A stretch of DNA of 64,000 nt from positions 28,267,407-28,331,406 of the forward strand of contig NC_087063.1 of NCBI RefSeq assembly GCF_963678635.1. Reading direction: 5' to 3'. A program made the position numbers and the translations under genes. Under the pieces are notes generated by a model, which was not told where the DNA came from, made no database searches, and was given only the letters and a program-made list of their open reading frames with translations. Source of the stretch: Symsagittifera roscoffensis (lineage: Eukaryota; Xenacoelomorpha; Acoela; Convolutidae). Below, piece by piece: positions 1-9,031 of this stretch (its first letter is position 1; every line of letters begins with the position of its first letter).

Positions 1-946
1 CAATCGTTCCATAGGGTGCAGTCACCCCGGAACCTGGCGCACTCTTGTTGGCGACCAGTCGTCCAGCTGTCTCTATCAGCTTCTTCACTGTCTGTTCCAC
101 GACGGGGTCACCCAAGGTGTCACTAAGATCCGGGATCGTTACTCGATTTGTCTCTACTGGGAGCCGTGTCTCCGTTGTTTGACTCATTTCTCGAGGCGTC
201 AAGAGCTCCATCGGGGACTGCCCACGAGGAGTATCCCTTGCAGGTATCACTTTCTCCACGGCCGTTGTCAACGCCATCTGCTCCGATCGCTCCTTGTATT
301 CCTGCCTTAAGCGCTCAATCTCTTGACCCTGCTTTTTGTTGCAGTCTTCAAACAACTTTCTCCACATGTCCCGATCTTCCTCCATCTGGAGCATGCTTCT
401 GGTCATCTCGTCCAGCTCCTTCTTCGTACTTTTCAGTTCATCGTTCATCTCATCCAGATCTTGCATGGTTTGGTTCGTCTGAACTTTCTGTCCTACTTTC
501 GCCCTTTTTGGTGGCACAGCTGCTCTCAGTGGTGAACCAGACGAGGTCGCCTCGCTGTTCATCTCCCGATGCATTCTCGTCAACCCAGGTTTGGGCTTGG
601 AGGGCATTGGCATCTCACCTGGTTGGTAAGTCCTAGAACTTCCCAATCCAGGCTCATTCGCTAAGTCACTCCCTGAAAGAGCCCCGTTTCTCCACCTCAT
701 CACTCTCATGTTCGGGCGGTCTAGTACTCCTCTTTCTCCATATGCTGCCATCAACAGGACTTCCGTGGGGCGGTCCCCACGGTTGTCGTGCCCCAAGATG
801 CTGATCAGGGCAGTCAGCAACATGACTATCTCTGGGTCCTCCAGAGCGAAGTCTCGATCGATCAGCCGACGATAGATCGCATCTATCATCGGTCCTACAT
901 ATGCCTCTGCCAGGTCCATCAATTCATCCAAATTGAAGTTATCCAT
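1..946 (-). CDS. ORF A of copy 1, N-terminal part (coiled-coil / SGNH protein), partial
   Basis: First ~315 codons of the post-pol frame, starting at the ATG ending at 946 and open to the window edge. It is nearly identical to residues 1-315 of the complete ORF A of copy 2 (18578-20185). The visible part holds an acidic N-terminus, a Pro/Ser-rich stretch and a heptad-like Glu/Lys/Leu/Met region around residues 155-225 that looks like a coiled coil. The SGNH hydrolase blocks known from copy 2 lie beyond the window. The start is chosen because the same ATG is kept in copies 2 and 3 and follows a conserved splice-acceptor-like site by ~75 bases. The protein's role in the element is unknown. Confidence 0.7.
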   Translation of the reverse strand, partial: MDNFNLDELMDLAEAYVGPMIDAIYRRLIDRDFALEDPEIVMLLTALISILGHDNRGDRPTEVLLMAAYGERGVLDRPNMRVMRWRNGALSGSDLANEPGLGSSRTYQPGEMPMPSKPKPGLTRMHREMNSEATSSGSPLRAAVPPKRAKVGQKVQTNQTMQDLDEMNDELKSTKKELDEMTRSMLQMEEDRDMWRKLFEDCNKKQGQEIERLRQEYKERSEQMALTTAVEKVIPARDTPRGQSPMELLTPREMSQTTETRLPVETNRVTIPDLSDTLGDPVVEQTVKKLIETAGRLVANKSAPGSGVTAPYGTI

Positions 947-1404
947 TCTATTCTTTCAAGTTCGATTCGGTTCTGATTCGAAGATTTTGACTCAAGTGAG
1001 TAATTAAATGATCAATCAGGATCTAGAAAAGAAGTCACAAATATCACACTTGTCAGTTTCACCTTAACATATATCGTTATAATTTGCTTAAAAACAGTTC
1101 AGATAAAAAGATATTTATCCTAAAAGTTATTCAAATCAATCGGTCTCTAAAATTTTGGAATTCGACCTAAGATTGGACAGTCCAAACTTTGGATCTATTC
1201 CTAAGATCGTCATTTAGTTGTTCATGGTCACTAACCCCTACTTAACCATGATCTTAATAACCTAACACATAATAACCTAACATAACATAACCATAACATA
1301 ACACATCTTACATACAACTTAGTCTTTGGCCTAACACTCTCTCGCACATCACTCAGCCTATACTTAAGTAATATTTCTTATGTAGATATACTTGGAGGTT
1401 TGTA
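947..1404 (-). other. Pol to ORF A spacer, copy 1
   Basis: Non-coding AT-rich stretch between the end of pol and the ORF A start, present in the same place in copies 2 (20186-20652) and 3 (47890-48290). It includes irregular runs of the words taacc/taaca around 1255-1310 that are not a clean tandem array, and a splice-acceptor-like site at 1022-1034. I see no ORF or stable hairpin. Confidence 0.7.
1022..1034 (-). promoter_or_regulatory. Putative 3' splice site upstream of ORF A, copy 1
   Basis: On the minus strand a pyrimidine tract ends in CTTTTCTAG followed by ATCC. It is conserved in sequence and position in copies 2 and 3. It would suit a spliced subgenomic RNA for ORF A, as used for env in errantiviruses and retroviruses. 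No donor has been identified, so this is inference from one site. Confidence 0.4.
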
Positions 1405-2724
1405 TCAGAGAATATCACGTGTACAAGCGCGTACAATTCCCGAGGATGCAGTCTTCCTCTGTTTGGATCGTACACTGGAAGCCTCCATTTCCACGAGGAA
1501 GTCTCTCAGCCTCGTCAAGGACAAGACTAGGTTCTCCGGGTCCACGTGCTGCTTCCCCGTCGCTCTCGTTACCAAGAAGCATAGGTATTTTCCCGGTATC
1601 TGCGACGCCGCCGGAGGTAAGGCTGCTACGCCCCCTATCCCTGGTCTTTGCTTCCAAAGGAATTCCACGTTTTTGTATTCTCTCTTAAAATCTGCCGCTA
1701 GCGCTGTCCTAAAACTCATGTCTGCTGTGATTGCTATCGCACATGTTCTGTTTGTGAGTATGAAATCACTGTCTGTTAGTATTATGTTACTTGAATATTC
1801 GTTTGGTAAGTTAAAATATGACTCAACTACCCTGCCTATGTCAGGTTTCTTAGGTTCTTCGCCTGTTTCTGCTTCTAAGTCTCCTGTTTCTCTTGCTATT
1901 CTTAATTTTTTTATTATCAAGTTTTCAGTGTGGGTAAGTCCTACCCCCACTCCCCGGACAAAAACATCCATCGACGTCCCCGTCGATCGCATACCGGGTA
2001 TCAAGTCGAGGTTAGAAGCCGGAATGAGTAGACGTCCTTCCTGGGCAGCCCAGGAAGGATCGTCTCGTTCGGTCTTGATGTATTTCATGCTTTCACGATC
2101 TACGTCTTGAATTGTGACACTGGTCTCCTCAGGATCCGAGGTCGTTTCATTTAGCCACTCTAAGACACGCAGGTTCGTCAAGTCTTGTTCGTATGACTGC
2201 TGTTGCTCGTCGTCGAATTCTACCTCGGGTTTTGACCAGTCGTCAACCCACTCATCGTCGTGATCATCGACTATGTCAATGTCTTGTGACACAGTTATTT
2301 CCTCTAGACCCACTACTTCCTCCACTATCTTCTTCAGATCTATCCTGTCCACTACGAAGTCGTCACCGTAAGGATTGTGTTTCTTTCTTGGTATCTTCCC
2401 GTCCTTCTGACGAGTCTGTATCGTGAACGGAAGATCCGGTTCCAAGTTCTTGGGAACCTCTATCTGTTCGGGATCCTGCCAATCTTCCTCTGCGTAGGGT
2501 AAGGTTTCATTGTCCGCTTCGATCTGCTCGTTTGGATCCAGGTCCAGCGGTGTATCCGTACCTTCCTCTACGACTTCGTTTCCATCGTTCTTCTCCCTGG
2601 TGCCCTTTTCATTGACCTCACAAGCAGGATCCATCATTAGATAATCCCCTTCTTCCATGTCTGCAGGTATACACCAGTCTTCTGTCGATGGATTGTGTGG
2701 CTTGATGTTCTCGTAGTGGGCGGA
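1405..2724 (-). pseudogene. pol: Pol C-terminal acidic linker and macrodomain-like tail, copy 1
   Basis: In-frame continuation of the integrase after a nonsense codon at 2725-2727 (CGA in copy 2, TGA here). About 290 residues of Asp/Glu-rich linker precede a module with predicted beta/alpha alternation: ...NRTCAIAITADMSF, a Lys/Arg-rich helix, GGVAALP, GKYLCFLVTRA, then NLVLSLTRLRDFL. In order and spacing this resembles the TARG1/OARD1 class of macrodomains, which bind ADP-ribose. The last part of the fold (VIFSDTN...QVYLHK in copy 3) is out of frame here because of a small indel near 1480. The annotation is by motif order only; a profile search is needed. The tail is probably not functional in this copy. 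Confidence 0.55.
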
Positions 2725-4355
2725 TCAGCCAGTGCTCAGTCTATAAAAGCGTCCCTCCTGGTGCACCTCAGTAATCATGAAGGGTCCCCTCCACTTTTTT
2801 AGGAGCTTTTTTGTCCCTTTCGGTGGTATAACGTTCTGGAATACCCATAAATAGTCTCCCACCGAGTAAGCCTTTGCACCAGCTGCTTTCTTGATGAATC
2901 TTTTCCTCTGCCCTGCCTGTGCCTGCTGAGTATTTCGTCTACACAAATCGTTCAACTCCTGTTGGCGTCTGATCACATCCCTCACGTAGACCTGTGGGGA
3001 CGTTTTCTTTCCCTCATACTCTGGGTAAAAGAAGGTTAAGGGTAAAGACTTTTCGTGCCCAGTTAGCATCATGTGTGGACTGACTCCGGTGGTGGAGTGT
3101 TGCGTGCTGTTATATGCTCCCATCACCTGTGGAAGGTATCTGTCCCAATCGGTCATGTACCTGGAACAATATACTCTCAGCATCGACACTAACGTCCTAT
3201 TCTGTCTTTCGTCTGAGGGTGGTATGTCGTGGAGTGAGCCTGAGCGACCTGTGAGCGTCTCATAAGCTCTTTCGTAAGCTCTCCTACGAAAGCTGTTCCA
3301 TTATCCCATTGAAACGTCATCGAACAACCATGTCTTGCTATCCACGTGTTGATCAGGTGGTCGCATGTCTCTTCCGCCGAGGCTGTTATGCAGGGCACGG
3401 CCTCTGCATACTTCGTAAAATGATCTATCATGACCAGCACCTGATTATAACCATTGTCTGTCATGCATATCTTTTGGTGATCTATTTGCACCACCTCGTT
3501 GAATTCAGACGACTCGATCGATTGTAAAGGAAATCGCAACTTCCTTGGATCCTTGACCTGTTGGCATGACAGACATGCTGTTACCCATTTCTCGCATGCC
3601 TTTTTCATCCCAGGCCACTCAAAACGCTTCAGGATCCTCTGATATACTTTGTCGATCCCCTGATGGCCCATCTGATCATGTGACCTGAATAATAGTTCTG
3701 TCTGATAGAGTTGCGGTAACACTATCGCGTTATACTTGTATAGGACTCTGTATTCCTCTCTTCTTTTGCAAGCCACGATCCCGTCCTTGTTCAAATATAA
3801 CCTCCCTTCCTTCTGCATGAAGTATTGTCTCAGGATGCGATAACTATCTTCCTCGAGGTCCCCTTTATCCGGAGAACCAATCTCGATCCACCTTTTCAGG
3901 TTGCTTGTCATGCGATCATTTCTCTGCGCCCTTAGAAGGTCCGAGAGTATGTATCTCGCCTTCAAGTACGTCTTCATGACCCTCATCTGACTATTCAGCT
4001 CGTTGGGCCGGTGTGTGTCTTCTTCCATCTTAACGCACCAAACTTTCGCCAACGGCTGTGTTTCTTGTTTAAACGGCTGAAGATCAGTCCTGACTACCTC
4101 TTTCTGCGGCAACAGGCTTATCGAACGTTTCGATACCGCTATCGTCTCCAAGTCATCCGCTGCGTTGTCAAAGACTCTTTCGCTTGGTATTAGGTAGCGA
4201 TCAATGTCAGGATCCTGGTACACCTCTCTGTCCAGGTCCCTTGCCCGAGTTTCCACTAGTAGCGTGTGTATCGCTAGTTCTGACAGTTCTGATCCCGAAC
4301 TCGAGTTCCTGTCTGAATAGGTGTCCATTCCTGAGTTTCGGGAATCATCATCCGT
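2725..4355 (-). pseudogene. pol: Ty3/gypsy integrase, copy 1, frameshifted
   Basis: Integrase with an N-terminal HHCC zinc-binding region (H..H in the SHDQMGHQG segment, then CLSC) and the start of the DDE core (VQIDHQK, then QWDNGTAF). A 13-base deletion at about 3210 relative to copy 2 removes the segment bearing the catalytic Glu and shifts the frame, giving fragments 3189-4328 and 2725-3189. The downstream fragment retains the GPY/F module (WRGPFMITEV), typical of metavirid integrases. A stop at 4356-4358, shared with copy 2, separates it from the upstream RNase H part although all are in one frame. Integrase would insert the element cDNA; this copy cannot encode an intact one. Confidence 0.9.
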
Positions 4356-4423
4356 CTAAGAGGTTGTGCTGGAGACTGCGCGCTCCTCCAGACCATGTCT
4401 GTGCCTTCTTCGAATCCATCTGA

Positions 4424-4569
4424 ACTCCCCGGACAAAACCTTGTTCTCTAGGTCCTGTTTCTCATCAGGAATTTTCTCGTCTATCTCAGACTCCCCGGAC
4501 AAATTTTCTTGTCCCGGGTGTTGATCTTTTGATCGCTGGTTCTTTTCATCATTCGTCTCCCCGGACAAA
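4424..4569 (-). promoter_or_regulatory. Cluster of three internal PPT-like motifs, copy 1 (fourth at 1949-1962)
   Basis: The sense-strand word TTTGTCCGGGGAGT (last base A in one site) occurs at 4424-4437, 4490-4503 and 4556-4569, encoding LSGE each time, and again at 1949-1962, where it is read in a different frame as FVRGV. Eleven bases (GTCCGGGGAGT) are identical to the motif that abuts the 3' LTR at 13984-13995 and at two other element ends. I infer central polypurine-tract-like priming sites, by analogy with the Ty1 and lentiviral cPPT. An alternative is a protein-level repeat, but that does not explain the out-of-frame fourth site. Confidence 0.45.
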
Positions 4570-5686
4570 TAGTTTTGCAGCAGATTTTGTTCTACCTTCT
4601 TACCTTCCTAATCCTGGTCCACAAAGGTGACGGTTTTTTTTCGCTTGCTGCTCCCCTGTTCTCTCTGTCCGTAGGAAGTACTGGTTAAAATCTCTTGGGG
4701 TATTGAGGATACTAGTTGCTGAACTATTGTCCTACAATTCCTCTCATTCTCTTCGTGCTGTCGTCTGGACGGCATGATCTTCACCTTCTCACTAACTTTT
4801 AGCGATGCCACTGCTGCTGTCCACTCGGGGTCATCTCTGGTCTTTTCTCTTTCTAACAATCCACCCAGCATCCGCATCACTTGCGGTGTGACTTGCACCG
4901 TTTTATCCAATAATGAGAGGCTGTTTATGCTCATGCGAGAGAGTTCTTGCTGGACCAGGTCCGAGCGCAGCAACAGATCCAAGGGGACTGGGTCCTCCTT
5001 GGATAGGATCTTTATCTCGGCTGCTTTCTCTACAGGTAACTCAGGGTGCCCTGGAATTGGATGTCCAGACTTATCCAACCATCTCGTTAAGGGAAGCGCT
5101 TCATAAGTTTCTTTGTCCAGAAACGAGAATCCCTCCTTTATTTCCGCCTGATTGGCCTGCTTCTGTTCCAATCTTTCATAAAACTCAGTTTTCTTGCTGA
5201 GGCTGTCAGCATTCTGGTGTTTATCACGCATCCTATGTTCGATTATCATATGGTAGCCATCCAATCTGACTATCCATCTACCAATATAACTCTGATCCAT
5301 CGAGTAGGTTTTCAACCAGGATAACGCTCTGTTGTCCACGCGTAACTTGAAGGGAGCGCTTCCCAAGTATGCACGGTACTTTTCCACGAAGGTGACTACT
5401 GTAAACATTTCTGCTTTTGGTGCGCCATATTTCATCTCTGTGTCACTCAAGACCTTGCTGCCGTATGCAATGGGACGGAGAACTGTTCTTCCGTTCCATT
5501 TTTGCTCTTGATGCAAGATTCCTGAGATGGCTACCACCGATGCGTCTGTGGTGAGAACGTACATGCCCTTTTCTGTAGGCATGCCCAGCACTGGCGCTTC
5601 GCACAGTTCCCGCTTTATGTTCTCGAAAGCAACCTGTGCCTCATCGTTCCATTCGAACTTCTTCCCCTTGTTGCGCATCAGCTTCT

Positions 5687-5688
5687 GC
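5687..5688 (-). other. Junction of the RT deletion, copy 1
   Basis: Sense sequence reads ACGGACTG joined to CAGAAGC. In copy 3 these flanks are separated by 32698-33878 (1181 bases), with a 2-base TG microhomology at the ends. The missing segment has no GT-AG borders, so it is a deletion, not an intron. Copy 2 has the identical junction at 24933/24934. Confidence 0.85.
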
Positions 5689-6209
5689 AGTCCGTTTCGC
5701 GTTACCGAGAAGCTCCGGCCTAAAATCACCGAACTCTGACTATTTGGATTCGGTACTAAGCAAACCTGTTTACTATCACTTAACGAATGCAAATTTCTCA
5801 TTCTAAAAATTGCTACCACAGCTTGTCCTGGTTGTAATTTTACTTTTCTGTCCAAAAAAATTGGTACCATGTTTTCGTCTGTTATTATCCTATTAATTGG
5901 TCTCTTAACATACTTTCGGTCCGGGTTTCTAATCCGTATCAGACCGTTGTTCAAGTCAATCATCACGTCAAAATTCCTGACAAAATCCCGACCCAAGATG
6001 AATTGGTCGGCGTCGTCCAGATTCTCTACCACCAGGAAGCTCATCCAAAGATCCCGTCCTCCCATGTGGAGGACCGTTATTGGCGTTCTTCCGGCCACGT
6101 AGATAGCTCCTCGATTGGCGGCGGCCAGTCGGAGATTCGTTGGAATTAGATCTTCCCGCGTGAAGCCCATTCTTTCCCAAGTTTTTATCGGCATCACACT
6201 CACTACCGC

Positions 6210-9031
6210 TCATGTGTCCAGAAGCCCTGTGACTCCGAGTTTTGTTCCGTTGGTGTCGAGCAGATGTGCGGTCACATCTGCTTCATACCCAATGTGTACT
6301 GCGTCTTGTTCCATCATGGCGTCATGGCCTATCCTGCGGACTTTGAGTTCCTCTTCACCCAAATAGATTTGCCCCATTTGGTCATCATCTGTTGTTACAT
6401 AAGTCCTGGTGTAGATACTGATTCCATCCACGTTCAGCATTATTTGATACGGCCCATAGACCTCTAGGTAGCGTCCATGAAGTTTCTTCATGCGAGGGCC
6501 ACCCGTCGTTAGTAGTGCTCGCACAGCTCTCGACTCGGTGCGTGGCTCCACCTGCCTCAGATAATCTGCATATGTGTCCAAATGCATCAAAGTGAACTCG
6601 GATGGTTCACTCAGATTTCTTATTACCTGGTGTCCAGCCACTGAGATTATCGACTGTATCTTGTTTCCTTGCGGCACCATGCCGAACCTCTGACCGGAGA
6701 TCACTTTAAGTTTCATGTTCAAACTGCTTGGTGCTTTCGTTTCTTCGAACTCCGTTGCTTCGAAGGTATTCAGTTGCTCCTGAAGTTTCTCATTTTCTAG
6801 TTCAAGTTTCACTTTTTGTTCGATCTCTTTCGTCATCAATTCCTGCTGTACTCTATTTAGAGCATCCCTCGCGGCTGCCCTATAATCGATCTTGAAGTCA
6901 TCAGCCGTAGTTGCTGGTTCCGGCTCACGTGTCTCCTCTGTTACCGCTTGCATTTTCTTTGCCGCCAGCTCTTGAGGTTTTTCTTTTCTGCGTGCCTCTG
7001 CTTCACTCAAAAGTCGAGCCTTGCTGGCTTTCACTCCTGACAAAGCTTCTTCATGTCTTGGATGCTTAATGTCTGCCACTGCATCACAGAATTGCGGAAA
7101 ATCTGATTTAAAATGACCTTCCAAGTTGCAAAAGAAACACCTCGAGCCGAATTTTGCAATTACTCCTCTCATGAAATCCTCATGGTCCAATTCTGACGCA
7201 TCTTCGTCCTCGAGGCTAAAGCCTATTGCTTTCATGCCTTGTTTGTAAGCTGGGCATGCTGACACATGATGGTCCGTTGAACTGCAATTAGCACAAGAGC
7301 GTCTCTTGTCCATATCATCCCTCGGTTTGTACCAATTGTTCCCTTGGTTTGCTGGTCCGTTGTTAAAATTGCCATAATTGTTCTTGTAATATTCAGATCT
7401 CGAAGGAGGTTTCAACAAAAGATACTCTTTTGATTTGAGCCTCAACTCCTCCGGTGTTGGCGCATTGGTTGATAGTGGTGTGTAATGCGTTACTAGCATC
7501 GTACGAAGTTCATCATTCTTCACACCATCGATAAATTTCGAGGCTACGGCCAAGTTCATCCTTCGGTTTGACTCGTCCAGTTGGCTGCGTCTCCTCAGCA
7601 TTTCTAAATCATCGAGAAACTTGTCTATCGTTTCATCTTCTCGTTGCCTCCGTTTCTCGAAGCGCATCATCGCCTGGTGCCCCTGCACCCCTGATTCAAA
7701 ACGGTTTAACAAGATTTCGAAGATTTTCTCAGCAGTGTCACGTTGATATTGCTTCTTGGCCATGACACAGTTCAGGGCTGTCCCCTCTAAGTTGCTGGTG
7801 AGCGCGCTGCATTCCTGTCTCTCCGACAAGTCCTCTTCCTCGAAATGCAGCTTCATTACCTCTATCCAGGTATCAATACAGCCATCAGATTCGTCTTTGT
7901 AGCATCTTGGTTTCTTAAAGACTCTTCTGGACTTCTCACTGCGTTCATTGGTTCTGGATAGCCTTGTCAGGAATGTCTCCAAAGACCTGTTTAGGGGTTC
8001 AAATGCTGTGGCCATTGCCGTAGCATCCCTTGAGTGTCCCGCTTGAGTGTCCTCACACCTCGTCAAAGGCTCTGTATGCGGTGCATCCCTGCAATCCGAA
8101 TCGCCGTGAGTGTTTCCCTCTTGGCCTACATGACTCCTCTTCGGGCTTGCATGCCCCCTGTTGCCGGAATCACTTCTCCCAGTCGCATGTGTGCCTTGCG
8201 TTGGTCGTTCGTTAGATGTTTGTCTGTTCCCCGTTGAACTTGCTCTACTGCTCGGGCCCCATGCTCCATTACCCCTTGTGGCATAGCCTGATGAACTGCC
8301 CCTGCCTCTAGTGGATCCGTACGTCTTCCTCTTTTGATGTTCACTGAAGTTCACCCTCGGTTCCCTGCTGGGACCTCCCGAGTTCGGTTCTCCTTCTTTT
8401 GGTCCACTCTTGCTGCTTAGTAGCCCGTCCAACCTATCCATGATAGCCTGAGTTCGCCTCTCCATCATCGCGTCTATCTTTGTGTCAAGAGTCCCAAGAG
8501 ACTGCTCTTGTTGAATTCTTAACTTCTCGATGTCGTCTCTTAAGCGTAACTCTCGCTGTTCCGCCTCTCCTGTCATTCGCGACAAGTTCCTCGCCATATA
8601 TTCGTCCGTTCTTTCTTTCAAGCGTTTTTCGCTCCTGCCAACTTCTTGTCTGTTGCGGTTTATTTCTTCCCGCAGACTCTCTCTTTCAATGTGGACTGCC
8701 CTTTCTAGTTCACTCATCCTTATTGAGATCTGCTCGTTTTGTTCTCCTAAACTGTCCACTATGTTGTTTAAGGCTTCCAGTCCATTTACTTCCTGGTTGT
8801 CGTTCATGGTATGGTCCGTATTGACCTCCACTTCTAACAGTTCTTTCCGCTCTTCTGAGGTCTTCTGACTTCTCGTTTCAACCATTCTGCCTGAAACCGT
8901 CTCCCCTTATCGGACCGGGATCGCTTGATCCAATCCACAAAAGGATCGGTCATCGTTTTTCGTTGCTTTTCAGGTATGAATTTCCTAGAGCTATTACCTC
9001 GTTTTGGTATCCTTGACTTGTCTAGACTCAT
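6210..9031 (-). pseudogene. gag: gag and protease N-terminus, copy 1
   Basis: Main ORF 6210-8885 (891 residues); the true start is probably the ATG ending at 9031, as in copy 2, with a 1-base loss near 8900 shifting the frame. Order: long coiled coil (about residues 40-160), Arg/Gly/Ser-rich basic region (180-270), capsid-like retrotransposon-gag domain (320-470), and zinc knuckle CX2CX4HX4C at C531-C544. A second knuckle at C583 has its last Cys replaced by Phe at 596 (Cys in copy 2). A further coiled coil near 670-710 precedes the protease. The active-site triplet reads Asp-Thr-stop (TGA at 6210-6212, GGA in copy 2). Relative to copy 2 about 0.65 kb near the N-terminus is missing. Gag and Pol share one frame. 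Confidence 0.88.

Larger units (their letters stand above)
4356..6209 (-). pseudogene. pol: Protease C-terminus joined to RNase H, RT deleted, copy 1
   Basis: Same frame as gag upstream. It starts just after the protease active site (SVMPI...), continues through the retropepsin second half (ILGRDF motif), and then jumps directly to the end of RT/connection (QKLMRNKGKKFEWN) at 5687/5688. Copy 3 shows what is missing: about 1.18 kb with the YVDD reverse transcriptase. RNase H follows, with acidic positions in TTDASV (DTDASV in copies 2 and 3), KAEMFTV, RVDNRAL and HQNADSLS. A linker with three repeated LSGE motifs follows. An extra stop at 4608-4610 (AAG to TAG relative to copy 2) breaks it further. 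The fragment cannot support reverse transcription. Confidence 0.85.

Noticed and set aside
148-636. Plus-strand ORFs antisense to ORF A, gag and pol (for example 148-636, 19387-19875, 1400-2110)
   Set aside because: They mirror well-supported minus-strand proteins, have low-complexity Ser/Pro/Leu composition, and change or break where the sense protein is conserved.
1250-1315. Telomeric repeat (CCTAA-type) in the pol/ORF A spacer
   Set aside because: The words are irregular (taacc, taaca, cataac) with no tandem register, and they sit inside a transposon spacer repeated at 20490-20545.
6200-6220. Programmed gag-pol readthrough stop at the protease active site of copy 1
   Set aside because: Copy 2 has GGA (the catalytic Gly) at the same codon, and gag and pol are otherwise one frame; a point mutation is simpler.
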